This document shows positions 1-7,332 of a stretch of DNA of 64,000 nt, piece by piece. The stretch comes from Alicyclobacillus sp. SP_1 (GTDB lineage Bacteria > Bacillota > Bacilli > Alicyclobacillales > Alicyclobacillaceae), in the NCBI RefSeq assembly GCF_024706985.1, contig NZ_JAMCCX010000072.1:62001-126000 (forward strand), read 5' to 3'. Positions within the stretch are counted from its first letter, which is position 1, and each line of letters begins with the position of its first letter. A program made the translations under genes and the position numbers. The notes under the pieces are model-generated. The model was not told the origin of the DNA. It ran no database searches and worked only from the letters and a program-made list of their open reading frames with translations.

Positions 1-116
1 GAGTATTACAGCATCTGGAATCGAAAAGTGTGGGTATCGCCGGACTTCGCGTGACGCAACCCTCGCTTGACGATGTCTTTTTGCAACTGACGACGGCCTC
101 TGTCAATGAAGGCTGA
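1..116 (+). CDS. ABC transporter ATP-binding protein, C-terminal fragment
   Basis: Reading from base 3, an open frame runs to a TGA at 114-116 and ends in TQPSLDDVFLQLTTASVNEG. The PSLDDVFLxLT ending is typical of DrrA-type ATPases that drive ABC-2 exporters. Only the last 37 residues lie in the window, so Walker motifs cannot be checked. The next gene downstream is an ABC-2 permease, which fits an ATPase-permease pair for drug, lipid or polymer export. Confidence 0.75.
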   Translation, partial: VLQHLESKSVGIAGLRVTQPSLDDVFLQLTTASVNEG

Positions 117-204
117 CCATCCTCGGGATGTGCGTGTAAATTTTAAAGCCACAGCCTAGAAGCGTCGTTAACACCCAGGAGTCCTTGACAAGGGAGGAAC
201 TTTC

Positions 205-1017
205 ATGACGGTAGTTATGAATGCCATCGGTCCGACTTATCGTCGTTCGTTTTGGCGCGACTTATTCGTTTTGACTGGACGTTCCATCAAAGTTACGTGG
301 AGATTGCCTTTTGCAGTCATCCCTAATTTAGCCATCAGCCTCTTCTTCCTCCTCGTCTACCAAGGAGGGTTGAGTGGAATTTCGGCCTTGCCCGCTTTTG
401 GCGGAGCTCATTATCTAAACTTCATCGTTCCCGTTGCCGTGGTCTCGGGAGCAGTAGGTGGTGCGGGTGGGTCCGGGCAGGCATTGATTCGCGATTTAGA
501 AAGTCGATATTTCACCAAATTGCGCCTGACGCCTGCCTCGCCTACCGCCTTTGTGCTCGCACCGATGATAGCTGGCATGCTGCAGTTAATCGTTCAGACT
601 ATCTTGATTCTCGTCGTCGCGGCCGCTATGGGACTGAGTGTCCCAACAGGTTTCGTAGGCTTACTCGTCGTCGTTCTACTGGCAGCTGGCTGGGGGCTTG
701 CATTTGCCGGATATGCGGTGGCCATCGCCCTCCGCTCGGGCAATAGCCAAACGGCCCAGGCGGCAACTTTCGTCTTCTTTCCACTGCTGTTTCTGAGCGA
801 CACCTTTGTGCCACTCTCGCTCATTGGCGCAGCGTGGCTCAAAGTAGCTGCCCGCATAAACCCGACGACGTATGTCTTTGGCGCGATGCGTGAAGTACTC
901 ATGTATGGTTGGAAGTCTCGACCCATTCTCGAGGGCATATTGGCTATCGTCATTCTTTCGGCGATCACGCTAGGATGGGCGGTATTCACAGCACGCAGAA
1001 CGCTTCGCCGGAAATGA
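205..1017 (+). CDS. ABC-2 type (DrrB-like) transporter permease
   Basis: The 270-residue protein has about six hydrophobic segments (near residues 37-55, 67-85, 112-138, 147-175, 186-210 and 240-262), the usual size and topology of an ABC-2 export permease. A glycine-rich stretch (VSGAVGGAGGSGQALIRDLE) precedes the cytoplasmic loop that normally contacts the ATPase. The start at 205 is preceded by GGGAGGAAC. The partial ATPase gene ends 88 bp upstream, so the two probably form one exporter at the cytoplasmic membrane. The substrate cannot be deduced. Confidence 0.85.
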   Translation: MTVVMNAIGPTYRRSFWRDLFVLTGRSIKVTWRLPFAVIPNLAISLFFLLVYQGGLSGISALPAFGGAHYLNFIVPVAVVSGAVGGAGGSGQALIRDLESRYFTKLRLTPASPTAFVLAPMIAGMLQLIVQTILILVVAAAMGLSVPTGFVGLLVVVLLAAGWGLAFAGYAVAIALRSGNSQTAQAATFVFFPLLFLSDTFVPLSLIGAAWLKVAARINPTTYVFGAMREVLMYGWKSRPILEGILAIVILSAITLGWAVFTARRTLRRK

Positions 1018-1207
1018 CACCGAGGGCGAGATGAGTACACCTCACTGTGGTCGACGCGAACTTTGCTGTGCGAGCTGCCAAACGGACGTCTGTCTCGTTT
1101 TCTCCCTCCACCATCGAGCACAAAATAAGCCATTATCCTCTACAGCCATTGTGCTTTGAACATACCCTGTACCAACGGGCAACAAGAGAGCGTGAAAGCC
1201 GATAAGG

Positions 1208-1465
1208 GTGGTGAGGGAGATGCAGACCCCATTGCGTCAAGCCAACTGGCTTGACGCTGAAGCGGCAGCGAGTCGAGGCCTATTCACATTTTTGCTCTTA
1301 TTCACACTGACTGGAATGGATATTATGAGCCGCCCGGCCGACCAGCAGGCAGAGGCTACCAAAGACTGGGTCTTATGGGGCGTAGTATTCATCCTGCTGG
1401 CATTTTTCATCATTGCTCCAGAACAAGAACGTGCTACAGCACAAACAACAAAGAAAATAAGATAG
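1208..1465 (+). CDS. small two-helix membrane protein, unknown function
   Basis: An 85-residue frame with two hydrophobic segments (about residues 25-38 and 55-69) separated by a short polar loop, and a charged C-terminal tail. I do not recognise a family. Three in-frame starts are close together: GTG 1208, GTG 1211 and ATG 1220. The purine-rich GGTGAGGGAG directly precedes the ATG but is too near it, so the start is unsettled. The gene lies alone between an exporter and an amino acid permease. Coding status rests on length and hydrophobic pattern only. Confidence 0.5.
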   Translation: MVREMQTPLRQANWLDAEAAASRGLFTFLLLFTLTGMDIMSRPADQQAEATKDWVLWGVVFILLAFFIIAPEQERATAQTTKKIR

Positions 1466-1591
1466 AATACGATTTACAAGAGCCCATCTTCATGTTATCC
1501 TTGACTCAAATAGGAATCATTCTTGTTTGCGGTAGAGCTAAGTGATTTGTCAGCACTCCGCTGCACGAGGGTCAAGGAGGCGTGAAAGTTC

Positions 1592-3019
1592 ATGAGTCAA
1601 AGCAATAACTTACGGTCTGACTCTGTGAGTTTTTGGGGGTTGGTCAGTCAGAGCATCAGCGGCATGGCCCCCACGTGTGACGTGGTCGCCTTTATGACTG
1701 CGGGAGCCGCTTTTGCGCTGGCTGCCCTTCCTCTGTCGTATTTGCTGGCTTTTTTGGTCATGTTCATCGAAGTCAACACCATTTATCATCTTTCCAAGCA
1801 CCGCACCTCGGCAGGCGGTTACTACAGTTACGTCGCCGCAGGCATTGGTCCCAAGTCGGCCGTTTTTACTGCGTTTATGGTGATTTTCTATCAAATCGTC
1901 AGTGTTGCAGGCATTCCTGTCTACATTGGTGGCGTCTTTTTACCCGGTCTTCTGGCCAGTCTTCACATCACATTGCCTTCGTGGTTCTGGATTGCAACCG
2001 TCGTCTTCTTTATCGGAGTACCACTCGCACTTGGTTTAGCCGGCATTCGACCGACGATTCGCTTCATCGCGTTTTCTAGTCTCATTGAAATTGCCTTTCT
2101 AATCGTCACGTCAATCATGATTATTGCAAAAGTTCATCCGCACGCTCCTCTAGTCCCGTTCAAACTTCACACCGGCGGAGTAAAAGGCGTAGCTCTGGGA
2201 ATGATCTTCGGTATCACTAGTTTTATCGGCGTGGGCAGTCATACCCCGCTGGGTGAGGAGGCAAAGAGTCGCCGCAATGACCGTGGTCGAATTGTCGGTC
2301 GCGCAGCACTCATCTCATTAGCTCTGGTCGGCGCCGCATTAACACTCTCGGCATACGCCCTGACCGTAGGCTGGGGTCTTCACAACATGTCTACTTTTGC
2401 CAGCAACGGGGCGCCAGGCGTCGTCGTCTTTGAAAGGTACCTTGGCCCAGTCGGAGCCATCGCATTAGTCATTCTCGCCTTGAACAGCGCATTGGCCGAC
2501 GGCATTGCACTCATTACCAGTTCTGCTCGAATACTCTACTCTATCGGACGGGACGAATTAATGCACGCGTCTTTCGCACAAGTCAATGGCCGGTCTGCTC
2601 CGCGCATTGGTGTCTTGCTGCTCTCCCTGTTGGCTTTCGCCATCGCCATTATTGCTGGCGTGCTACTCGGTCCGAGCAACGCTTTCAATATGTTGACAAC
2701 GGCCGTTTTGTTCGGTCTGGTGGCCGCTCACACCTTGTTGAACGTGTCGGTGATTCGCTTGTATCACAAAATGCGAACCATGCACCCCATCCGACATTTT
2801 GTCTTACCCATTCTGTCGACATTGGTTCTGTTCGCAGTGCTCTACTACTCTATCTGGCCCCCAGTTTTCCCACTTTGGATTTCGCCGATTGTCTTTCTAG
2901 TCGTCGCCGCCGCCGTCCTCTGGTACATTATGCGCCTGCGCCGCCGGAAACCAGACCAACTTCGGCTCGCCGATGGATTGCCAGACAATATGGTCAACGT
3001 GATTGACGAATTTGCCTGA
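1592..3019 (+). CDS. APC family amino acid permease
   Basis: A 475-residue protein with about twelve membrane segments. The N-terminal SFWGLVSQSISGMAPTCDV is the glycine-rich first-helix region of APC superfamily transporters that exchange or import amino acids. A second landmark is GVGSHTPLGEEAKSRRND near residue 213, matching the conserved E-E-x-K/R loop of the family. A strong GGAGG precedes the ATG. The gene is followed by an intrinsic terminator and looks monocistronic. Substrate is unknown. Confidence 0.85.
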   Translation: MSQSNNLRSDSVSFWGLVSQSISGMAPTCDVVAFMTAGAAFALAALPLSYLLAFLVMFIEVNTIYHLSKHRTSAGGYYSYVAAGIGPKSAVFTAFMVIFYQIVSVAGIPVYIGGVFLPGLLASLHITLPSWFWIATVVFFIGVPLALGLAGIRPTIRFIAFSSLIEIAFLIVTSIMIIAKVHPHAPLVPFKLHTGGVKGVALGMIFGITSFIGVGSHTPLGEEAKSRRNDRGRIVGRAALISLALVGAALTLSAYALTVGWGLHNMSTFASNGAPGVVVFERYLGPVGAIALVILALNSALADGIALITSSARILYSIGRDELMHASFAQVNGRSAPRIGVLLLSLLAFAIAIIAGVLLGPSNAFNMLTTAVLFGLVAAHTLLNVSVIRLYHKMRTMHPIRHFVLPILSTLVLFAVLYYSIWPPVFPLWISPIVFLVVAAAVLWYIMRLRRRKPDQLRLADGLPDNMVNVIDEFA

Positions 3020-3050
3020 GGCAGACCTCGAACACGACATCATCCTCATG

Positions 3051-3080
3051 GCCAGCGCCTAGGACAAAGGCGCTGGCTTT
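3051..3080 (+). terminator. intrinsic terminator after the APC permease gene
   Basis: A perfect 10-bp stem (GCCAGCGCCT and AGGCGCTGGC) with a 7-nt loop is followed by TTTCTCGT on the plus strand. It lies 31 bp after the permease stop codon and before the convergent IclR gene. Confidence 0.75.
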
Positions 3081-3146
3081 CTCGTACTCCCTGAGTACCT
3101 GCCTCTCACTCTCCTGAGCGCAAACCCACCTATTCAACGGGCAGTC

Positions 3147-3953
3147 TCATCTCTCGCTCTGCAGATTGCTCCTTCCTCCATCCTGCTCGGTTACTTTGTA
3201 CCCGAGCCGCTCCGAAATCTGTCGACCCGTCTCTCGAACCATCGGTGCCAGCGTCTTTAAACGCGCTTCATCCATGCGGCTTTTTGGACCGGAAACGCTG
3301 CACGCTGCCATGACTTGGCCGGAATTTGTAAACACGGGAGCGGCAACGCAGCACACGCCTAACTCGTTTTCTTCAATATCCACAGCGAATCCTTGTTTGC
3401 GAACATCGACCAAGGCGCGCAAAAACGTCCCTTCGTCTGTCAATGTGAACTCAGTCAGAGGTGACAGCCCGTAGCGCGCAATGATAGTACGGGTTTCACT
3501 CGTCGGCAAATGCGCGAGAATGGCTTTGCCAAGACCCGTGGCGTGAACCGGAACACGTTTGCCAACACGGGAGTGCATCCGAATCGTCATTGGGCTATCG
3601 ACTTTTTCCACGTATACCACTTCCCCTTGGTCGAGCAGGGCGAGATGAACGACCTCCGCCGTTTGTGCGGCCAACTGTTGGAGAAACGGCAGTGCCTCGC
3701 GCCGCAAATCAATCGATGTCAACAAGCGCATACCGAGGTCAAGCACGGTGTACCCCAACTTGTAATGCCCGCTGTGCACGTCCTGTTCAATGTACCCACG
3801 CCGTGCCAGCGTACTCAGCAACCGATGGACCGTACTTTTATACATATCCAGCTTGCCTGCTAATTCTGTAATCGAAATTCCTTCCGGGTAATCGCTGACG
3901 ACCTCAAGAATCCAAAGAGCCTTGTCCACCGACTTCACAGTATAGTCTTCCAT
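3147..3953 (-). CDS. IclR family transcriptional regulator
   Basis: The 268-residue protein has the IclR layout: an N-terminal winged helix (VDKALWILEVV, ISITELAGKLDMYKSTVHRLLSTL, about residues 8-60) and a C-terminal effector domain (about 75-255) containing ATGLGKAILAHL. The annotated start uses ATG 3953 because GGGAGGTGTGGCA lies seven bases before it; a GTG six bases upstream overlaps that site. The gene is divergent from malate synthase and the shared spacer holds two operator-like repeats, so it probably controls itself and glyoxylate metabolism. The effector, perhaps a small organic acid, is inferred from family only. Confidence 0.88.
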   Translation of the reverse strand: MEDYTVKSVDKALWILEVVSDYPEGISITELAGKLDMYKSTVHRLLSTLARRGYIEQDVHSGHYKLGYTVLDLGMRLLTSIDLRREALPFLQQLAAQTAEVVHLALLDQGEVVYVEKVDSPMTIRMHSRVGKRVPVHATGLGKAILAHLPTSETRTIIARYGLSPLTEFTLTDEGTFLRALVDVRKQGFAVDIEENELGVCCVAAPVFTNSGQVMAACSVSGPKSRMDEARLKTLAPMVRETGRQISERLGYKVTEQDGGRSNLQSER

Positions 3954-4004
3954 TGCCACACCTCCCTAACAATCCTCTAATCCAGCGCTCACTTGTTCTT
4001 TGTG

Positions 4005-4039
4005 TTCTATAATACAGAACTGACTTCCATAATGCAAAA
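4005..4039. promoter_or_regulatory. paired IclR-type operators over the iclR promoter
   Basis: Two related 15-mers, TTCTATAATACAGAA (4005-4019) and TTCCATAATGCAAAA (4025-4039), repeat with a period of exactly 20 bp. Each is an imperfect inverted repeat of the TTCyATAATrCArAA form. On the minus strand they contain TTGCAT (4032-4037) and TATTAT (4009-4014) spaced by 17 bp, a good iclR promoter. Regulator binding there would repress its own gene and could act on the divergent malate synthase gene. Confidence 0.7.
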
Positions 4040-4172
4040 CAGCGTGTTATGATGTGGGTACTTAGAAGATTGCAAAGGCATCGACCGATGAACGTTGAAA
4101 AAAGTTTTTGACATTTGGGAAAAGTTGAAGTGCTGTCGAAGGAACACCACGCCATTGCGAAGGGATGATTGA

Positions 4173-5783
4173 ATGCCAACCACCGTGCCACAGTATCCAT
4201 GCCCACCGGGAGTATCCGTCGACGCAGCATGGACAGAGTCTTTCGGTGCAATCCTCACCACCGATGCTCTGTCCTTTCTCGCCCATTTACACCGCAGTTA
4301 TAACGCCACCCGCTTGCGCCTACTCGCGCAGAGAGAAATACGCCAGCACGAGATTGACGATGGAAAACTGCCCGACTTTTTGCCAGAAACCGCATCCATC
4401 CGCGCTGCTGATTGGGAGATTGGCCCAATCCCTGCGGACTTGCAAGACAGGCGAGTGGAGATAACCGGACCGAGCAGCGACCGCAAGATGGTCATCAACG
4501 CACTCAACTCAGGCGCAAAATGTTTTCTCGTCGACTTTGAGGATGCCAACTCTCCGACGTTTGCAAACAGCATTCAAGGTCAAGTGAATCTGTTTGATGC
4601 TATTCGCCGAACCATCGATTTCACCAGTCCAGATGGCAAACAATACAGACTTCGAGACCAGACGGCGGTCCTCATTGCTAGGCCTCGCGGATGGCATCTA
4701 CTAGAAAAACATATCCTTGTCGATGGCGAACCGATGTCTGGTGCATTCGTTGATTTTGGACTCTATGTGTTCCATAACGCCAGAGAACTGCTCCGCCGCA
4801 ACTCGGGTCCGTACTTCTACTTGCCGAAACTTGAAAGCCATTTGGAAGCCCGTCTCTGGAATGACGTTTTCTGCGATACTGAAAGATATCTTGGTCTTCA
4901 AGATGGCACCATCAAAGCGACGGTACTCATTGAAACCATTTTAGCGGCTTTTGAAATGGACGAAATTTTGTATGAACTGAGAAGCCATGTAACTGGATTA
5001 AATTGTGGGCGCTGGGACTATATCTTCAGTTACATCAAGCGTCTTCGGAACCATCCAGACTACCTTCTTCCGAACCGTATGGAAGTGACCATGACCGTCC
5101 CATTCATGCGCGCATATTCTCTTCTCACCATTCAGACGTGTCATCGTCGCAAAGCCTTTGCTATGGGCGGAATGGCGGCACAAATCCCTGTGAAAGACAA
5201 CCCAGTCGCCAACGAAGAAGCACTCTCGAAAGTGCGAGCAGACAAAGAGCGCGAGGTTCAAGACGGACATGACGGCACGTGGGTAGCGCATCCAGCACTT
5301 GTCCCTATCGCCATGGCCGTCTTCGATGCCGCCATGCCCACGCCCAATCAGATTTTCAAACAGCGAGATGACGTGCATGTGACCGCAGCCGATTTGCTGA
5401 AACCGCCAACTGGTCACATCACAGAAGATGGTCTTCGCACCAACATCCGGGTCGGCCTGGAATACATCGAAGCGTGGTTGCGCGGCTACGGCGCTGTGCC
5501 CATCTTCAATTTAATGGAGGACGCGGCTACGGCGGAAATTTCGAGGACACAAATTTGGCAATGGATACACCATCCACGAGGTATTTTAGACGACGGCCGC
5601 AAGGTTGATATTCCGTTGTTCCGTGCGATTCTCCGAGAAGAGGTCGAAAAAATACGCCATGAGTCCGGCATGGATGCTTCGCTACCAGGTCATTTTGAAC
5701 AGGCAATCGCTCTCTTTGATGATTTGTCCACACGTGAAGACTACGTCGAATTCCTGACCTTACCAGGTTACGAGTTGCTCTAG
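4173..5783 (+). CDS. aceB: malate synthase A
   Basis: The 536-residue length and sequence fit malate synthase A, which condenses glyoxylate and acetyl-CoA to malate in the glyoxylate shunt. Landmarks are [20 protein letters not shown] (substrate and Mg region), [29 protein letters not shown] and the C-terminal [19 protein letters not shown]. The start at 4173 has AAGGG eight bases upstream. An APC permease follows 20 bp downstream and is probably co-transcribed. Isocitrate lyase is not in the window. The divergent IclR gene fits the usual control of glyoxylate genes. Confidence 0.95.
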   Translation: MPTTVPQYPCPPGVSVDAAWTESFGAILTTDALSFLAHLHRSYNATRLRLLAQREIRQHEIDDGKLPDFLPETASIRAADWEIGPIPADLQDRRVEITGPSSDRKMVINALNSGAKCFLVDFEDANSPTFANSIQGQVNLFDAIRRTIDFTSPDGKQYRLRDQTAVLIARPRGWHLLEKHILVDGEPMSGAFVDFGLYVFHNARELLRRNSGPYFYLPKLESHLEARLWNDVFCDTERYLGLQDGTIKATVLIETILAAFEMDEILYELRSHVTGLNCGRWDYIFSYIKRLRNHPDYLLPNRMEVTMTVPFMRAYSLLTIQTCHRRKAFAMGGMAAQIPVKDNPVANEEALSKVRADKEREVQDGHDGTWVAHPALVPIAMAVFDAAMPTPNQIFKQRDDVHVTAADLLKPPTGHITEDGLRTNIRVGLEYIEAWLRGYGAVPIFNLMEDAATAEISRTQIWQWIHHPRGILDDGRKVDIPLFRAILREEVEKIRHESGMDASLPGHFEQAIALFDDLSTREDYVEFLTLPGYELL

Positions 5784-5803
5784 GATACGCTACAATAGAC
5801 TCC

Positions 5804-7111
5804 ATGACAACAGAGAAGAACGCCATCCCAACACCATTCACTCCAGTCGAGGGGCACCGTGCCCCTCCCGGAGAATTTGCGCGCTCTTTGCGGTGGTACC
5901 ATGCGGCCGCTATTACGACCGGATCGGTCCTCGGGTCTGGTGTTCTCGTATTGCCAGCACTCACAGCAGAAGTCGCGGGTCCAGCTTCCCTACTGGCTTG
6001 GCTCTTGCTAGCGGTTCTCTCTTTTCCGCTCGCGCTCCTCTTTGCAAGACTCGCGGCAAAAATACCTCATGCTGGGGGCGTACTCGCGTACATTGCTGCA
6101 GCTCTCGGCTCGCCGCTCAGTAAATCCGCTGGCTGGATGCTACTCCTCATGTATCCGATTGGCGTACCAATTGTGGCCGTCATCGGTGCAGATTACGCGG
6201 GCAGTGTCGTTGGGCTAAATCACACCGAGATTACGCTCATCGCGGCCCTCATATTGACGTCTTCCGTGCTACTGCACGTACGAGGCATTGAACTTGCAAG
6301 TTGGATTCAAGTCATTATCACGGTTCTGATTGCAGCCATGTTGGTCATAGCCATAGTCGCTGCCTTGCCCCACGTGCATTGGTCGAACTTTCGACCTTTC
6401 ATGCCACATGGGTTCGCCTCCGTGGGATTGGCCGCCGTGCTGACCTTTTGGTGTTTTGTAGGATGGGAAGCGGCTGGAAGCCTGACCGAGGAGTTTGTGC
6501 ATCCCGAGCGGGATGTGCCAATGGGCTTAGCCATAGCAGCCATCTTGGTCTCCGTACTGTATTTAGCACTCGCTTTTGTTACGATTGGCACGAAAGTTTA
6601 CGGAGGGCACCTCAGTCTCGCACCTCTCAGTGCGCTGGTTGGAACTGGCTTTGGAGTGGTGGCAACCAAAATGACCGCCATTTTGGCCCTGCTCATCACG
6701 TTTGGCACGGTGCACACGAACACAGCGAGCTTTTCCAGAATGGTCTTTGCCCAAGCGCGAGATGGTCACTTCCCAAAGCGTTTCGCATCGCTGCATCCAA
6801 AATACGGAACACCTATCGGCGCCTTGATGTTGTTGCTGGCCCTATGTGCTCTTGCCCTTTTATCCTACGGACTGCTCCACCCAAGTCTCGCAGCATTCGT
6901 AAAAATTGTCAGTGTGAGCGACATCTCTATCTATTGCATGTGCCTTACTGCGGCCTTGTTCGTGCTCACTGGCACTGCCGTGAGAAGCCTCGCAGTCCTC
7001 TGTCTTTTCGTCTGTGCCATCGTTTACTGTTTTAGTGGCTGGACAGCACTCATTCCCGTAGGCCTGCTCGGGGCTGGCTGGTTGTTCTTCCGAGCGTCAA
7101 GAAGCCGCTAA
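5804..7111 (+). CDS. APC family amino acid permease
   Basis: A 435-residue protein with about twelve hydrophobic helices. The first helix TTGSVLGSGVLVLPALTA carries the glycine-rich motif of APC transporters, and FWCFVGWEAAGSLTEEFVHPERD near residue 210 (core WEAAGSLTEEF) is the conserved helix-6/loop region. No clear ribosome site precedes the ATG, and only 20 bp separate it from the malate synthase stop, so translation may be coupled. Its pairing with aceB suggests import of a substrate whose breakdown yields glyoxylate or acetyl-CoA. That is inference. Confidence 0.85.
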   Translation: MTTEKNAIPTPFTPVEGHRAPPGEFARSLRWYHAAAITTGSVLGSGVLVLPALTAEVAGPASLLAWLLLAVLSFPLALLFARLAAKIPHAGGVLAYIAAALGSPLSKSAGWMLLLMYPIGVPIVAVIGADYAGSVVGLNHTEITLIAALILTSSVLLHVRGIELASWIQVIITVLIAAMLVIAIVAALPHVHWSNFRPFMPHGFASVGLAAVLTFWCFVGWEAAGSLTEEFVHPERDVPMGLAIAAILVSVLYLALAFVTIGTKVYGGHLSLAPLSALVGTGFGVVATKMTAILALLITFGTVHTNTASFSRMVFAQARDGHFPKRFASLHPKYGTPIGALMLLLALCALALLSYGLLHPSLAAFVKIVSVSDISIYCMCLTAALFVLTGTAVRSLAVLCLFVCAIVYCFSGWTALIPVGLLGAGWLFFRASRSR

Positions 7112-7146
7112 ACCGCGAGTCGATAGACCGCCAGACCGAAACCGGG

Positions 7147-7332
7147 TTAGCGCATCAATCGCTTCGCTGCATGTTCTGAAACCCGAGTCAAGAGTTCTAC
7201 CCATACCTCCGACATCGTGCCATTGTCCGTCCGTTGAAGTTCGGCGATTCGCCTTTCCGCCAATTCAGTCGGCGTAGGTTCCACCACGCGTGGTTTACGC
7301 TTGGCGCTTGCTTTCGTTGTCTGCATCGTCAT
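7147..7332 (-). CDS. small basic protein translationally coupled to the SNF2 helicase
   Basis: A 61-residue protein beginning MTMQTTKASAKRKPRV, with a basic N-terminus and a predicted helical remainder (ELAERRIAELQ, AAKRLMR). I do not recognise a family. Its ATG (7332-7330) overlaps the SNF2 stop codon in an ATGA junction, which supports it as a real third gene of the operon. A start 12 bases upstream is possible but lacks this junction. The tail could bind nucleic acid, but nothing proves it. Confidence 0.6.
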   Translation of the reverse strand: MTMQTTKASAKRKPRVVEPTPTELAERRIAELQRTDNGTMSEVWVELLTRVSEHAAKRLMR

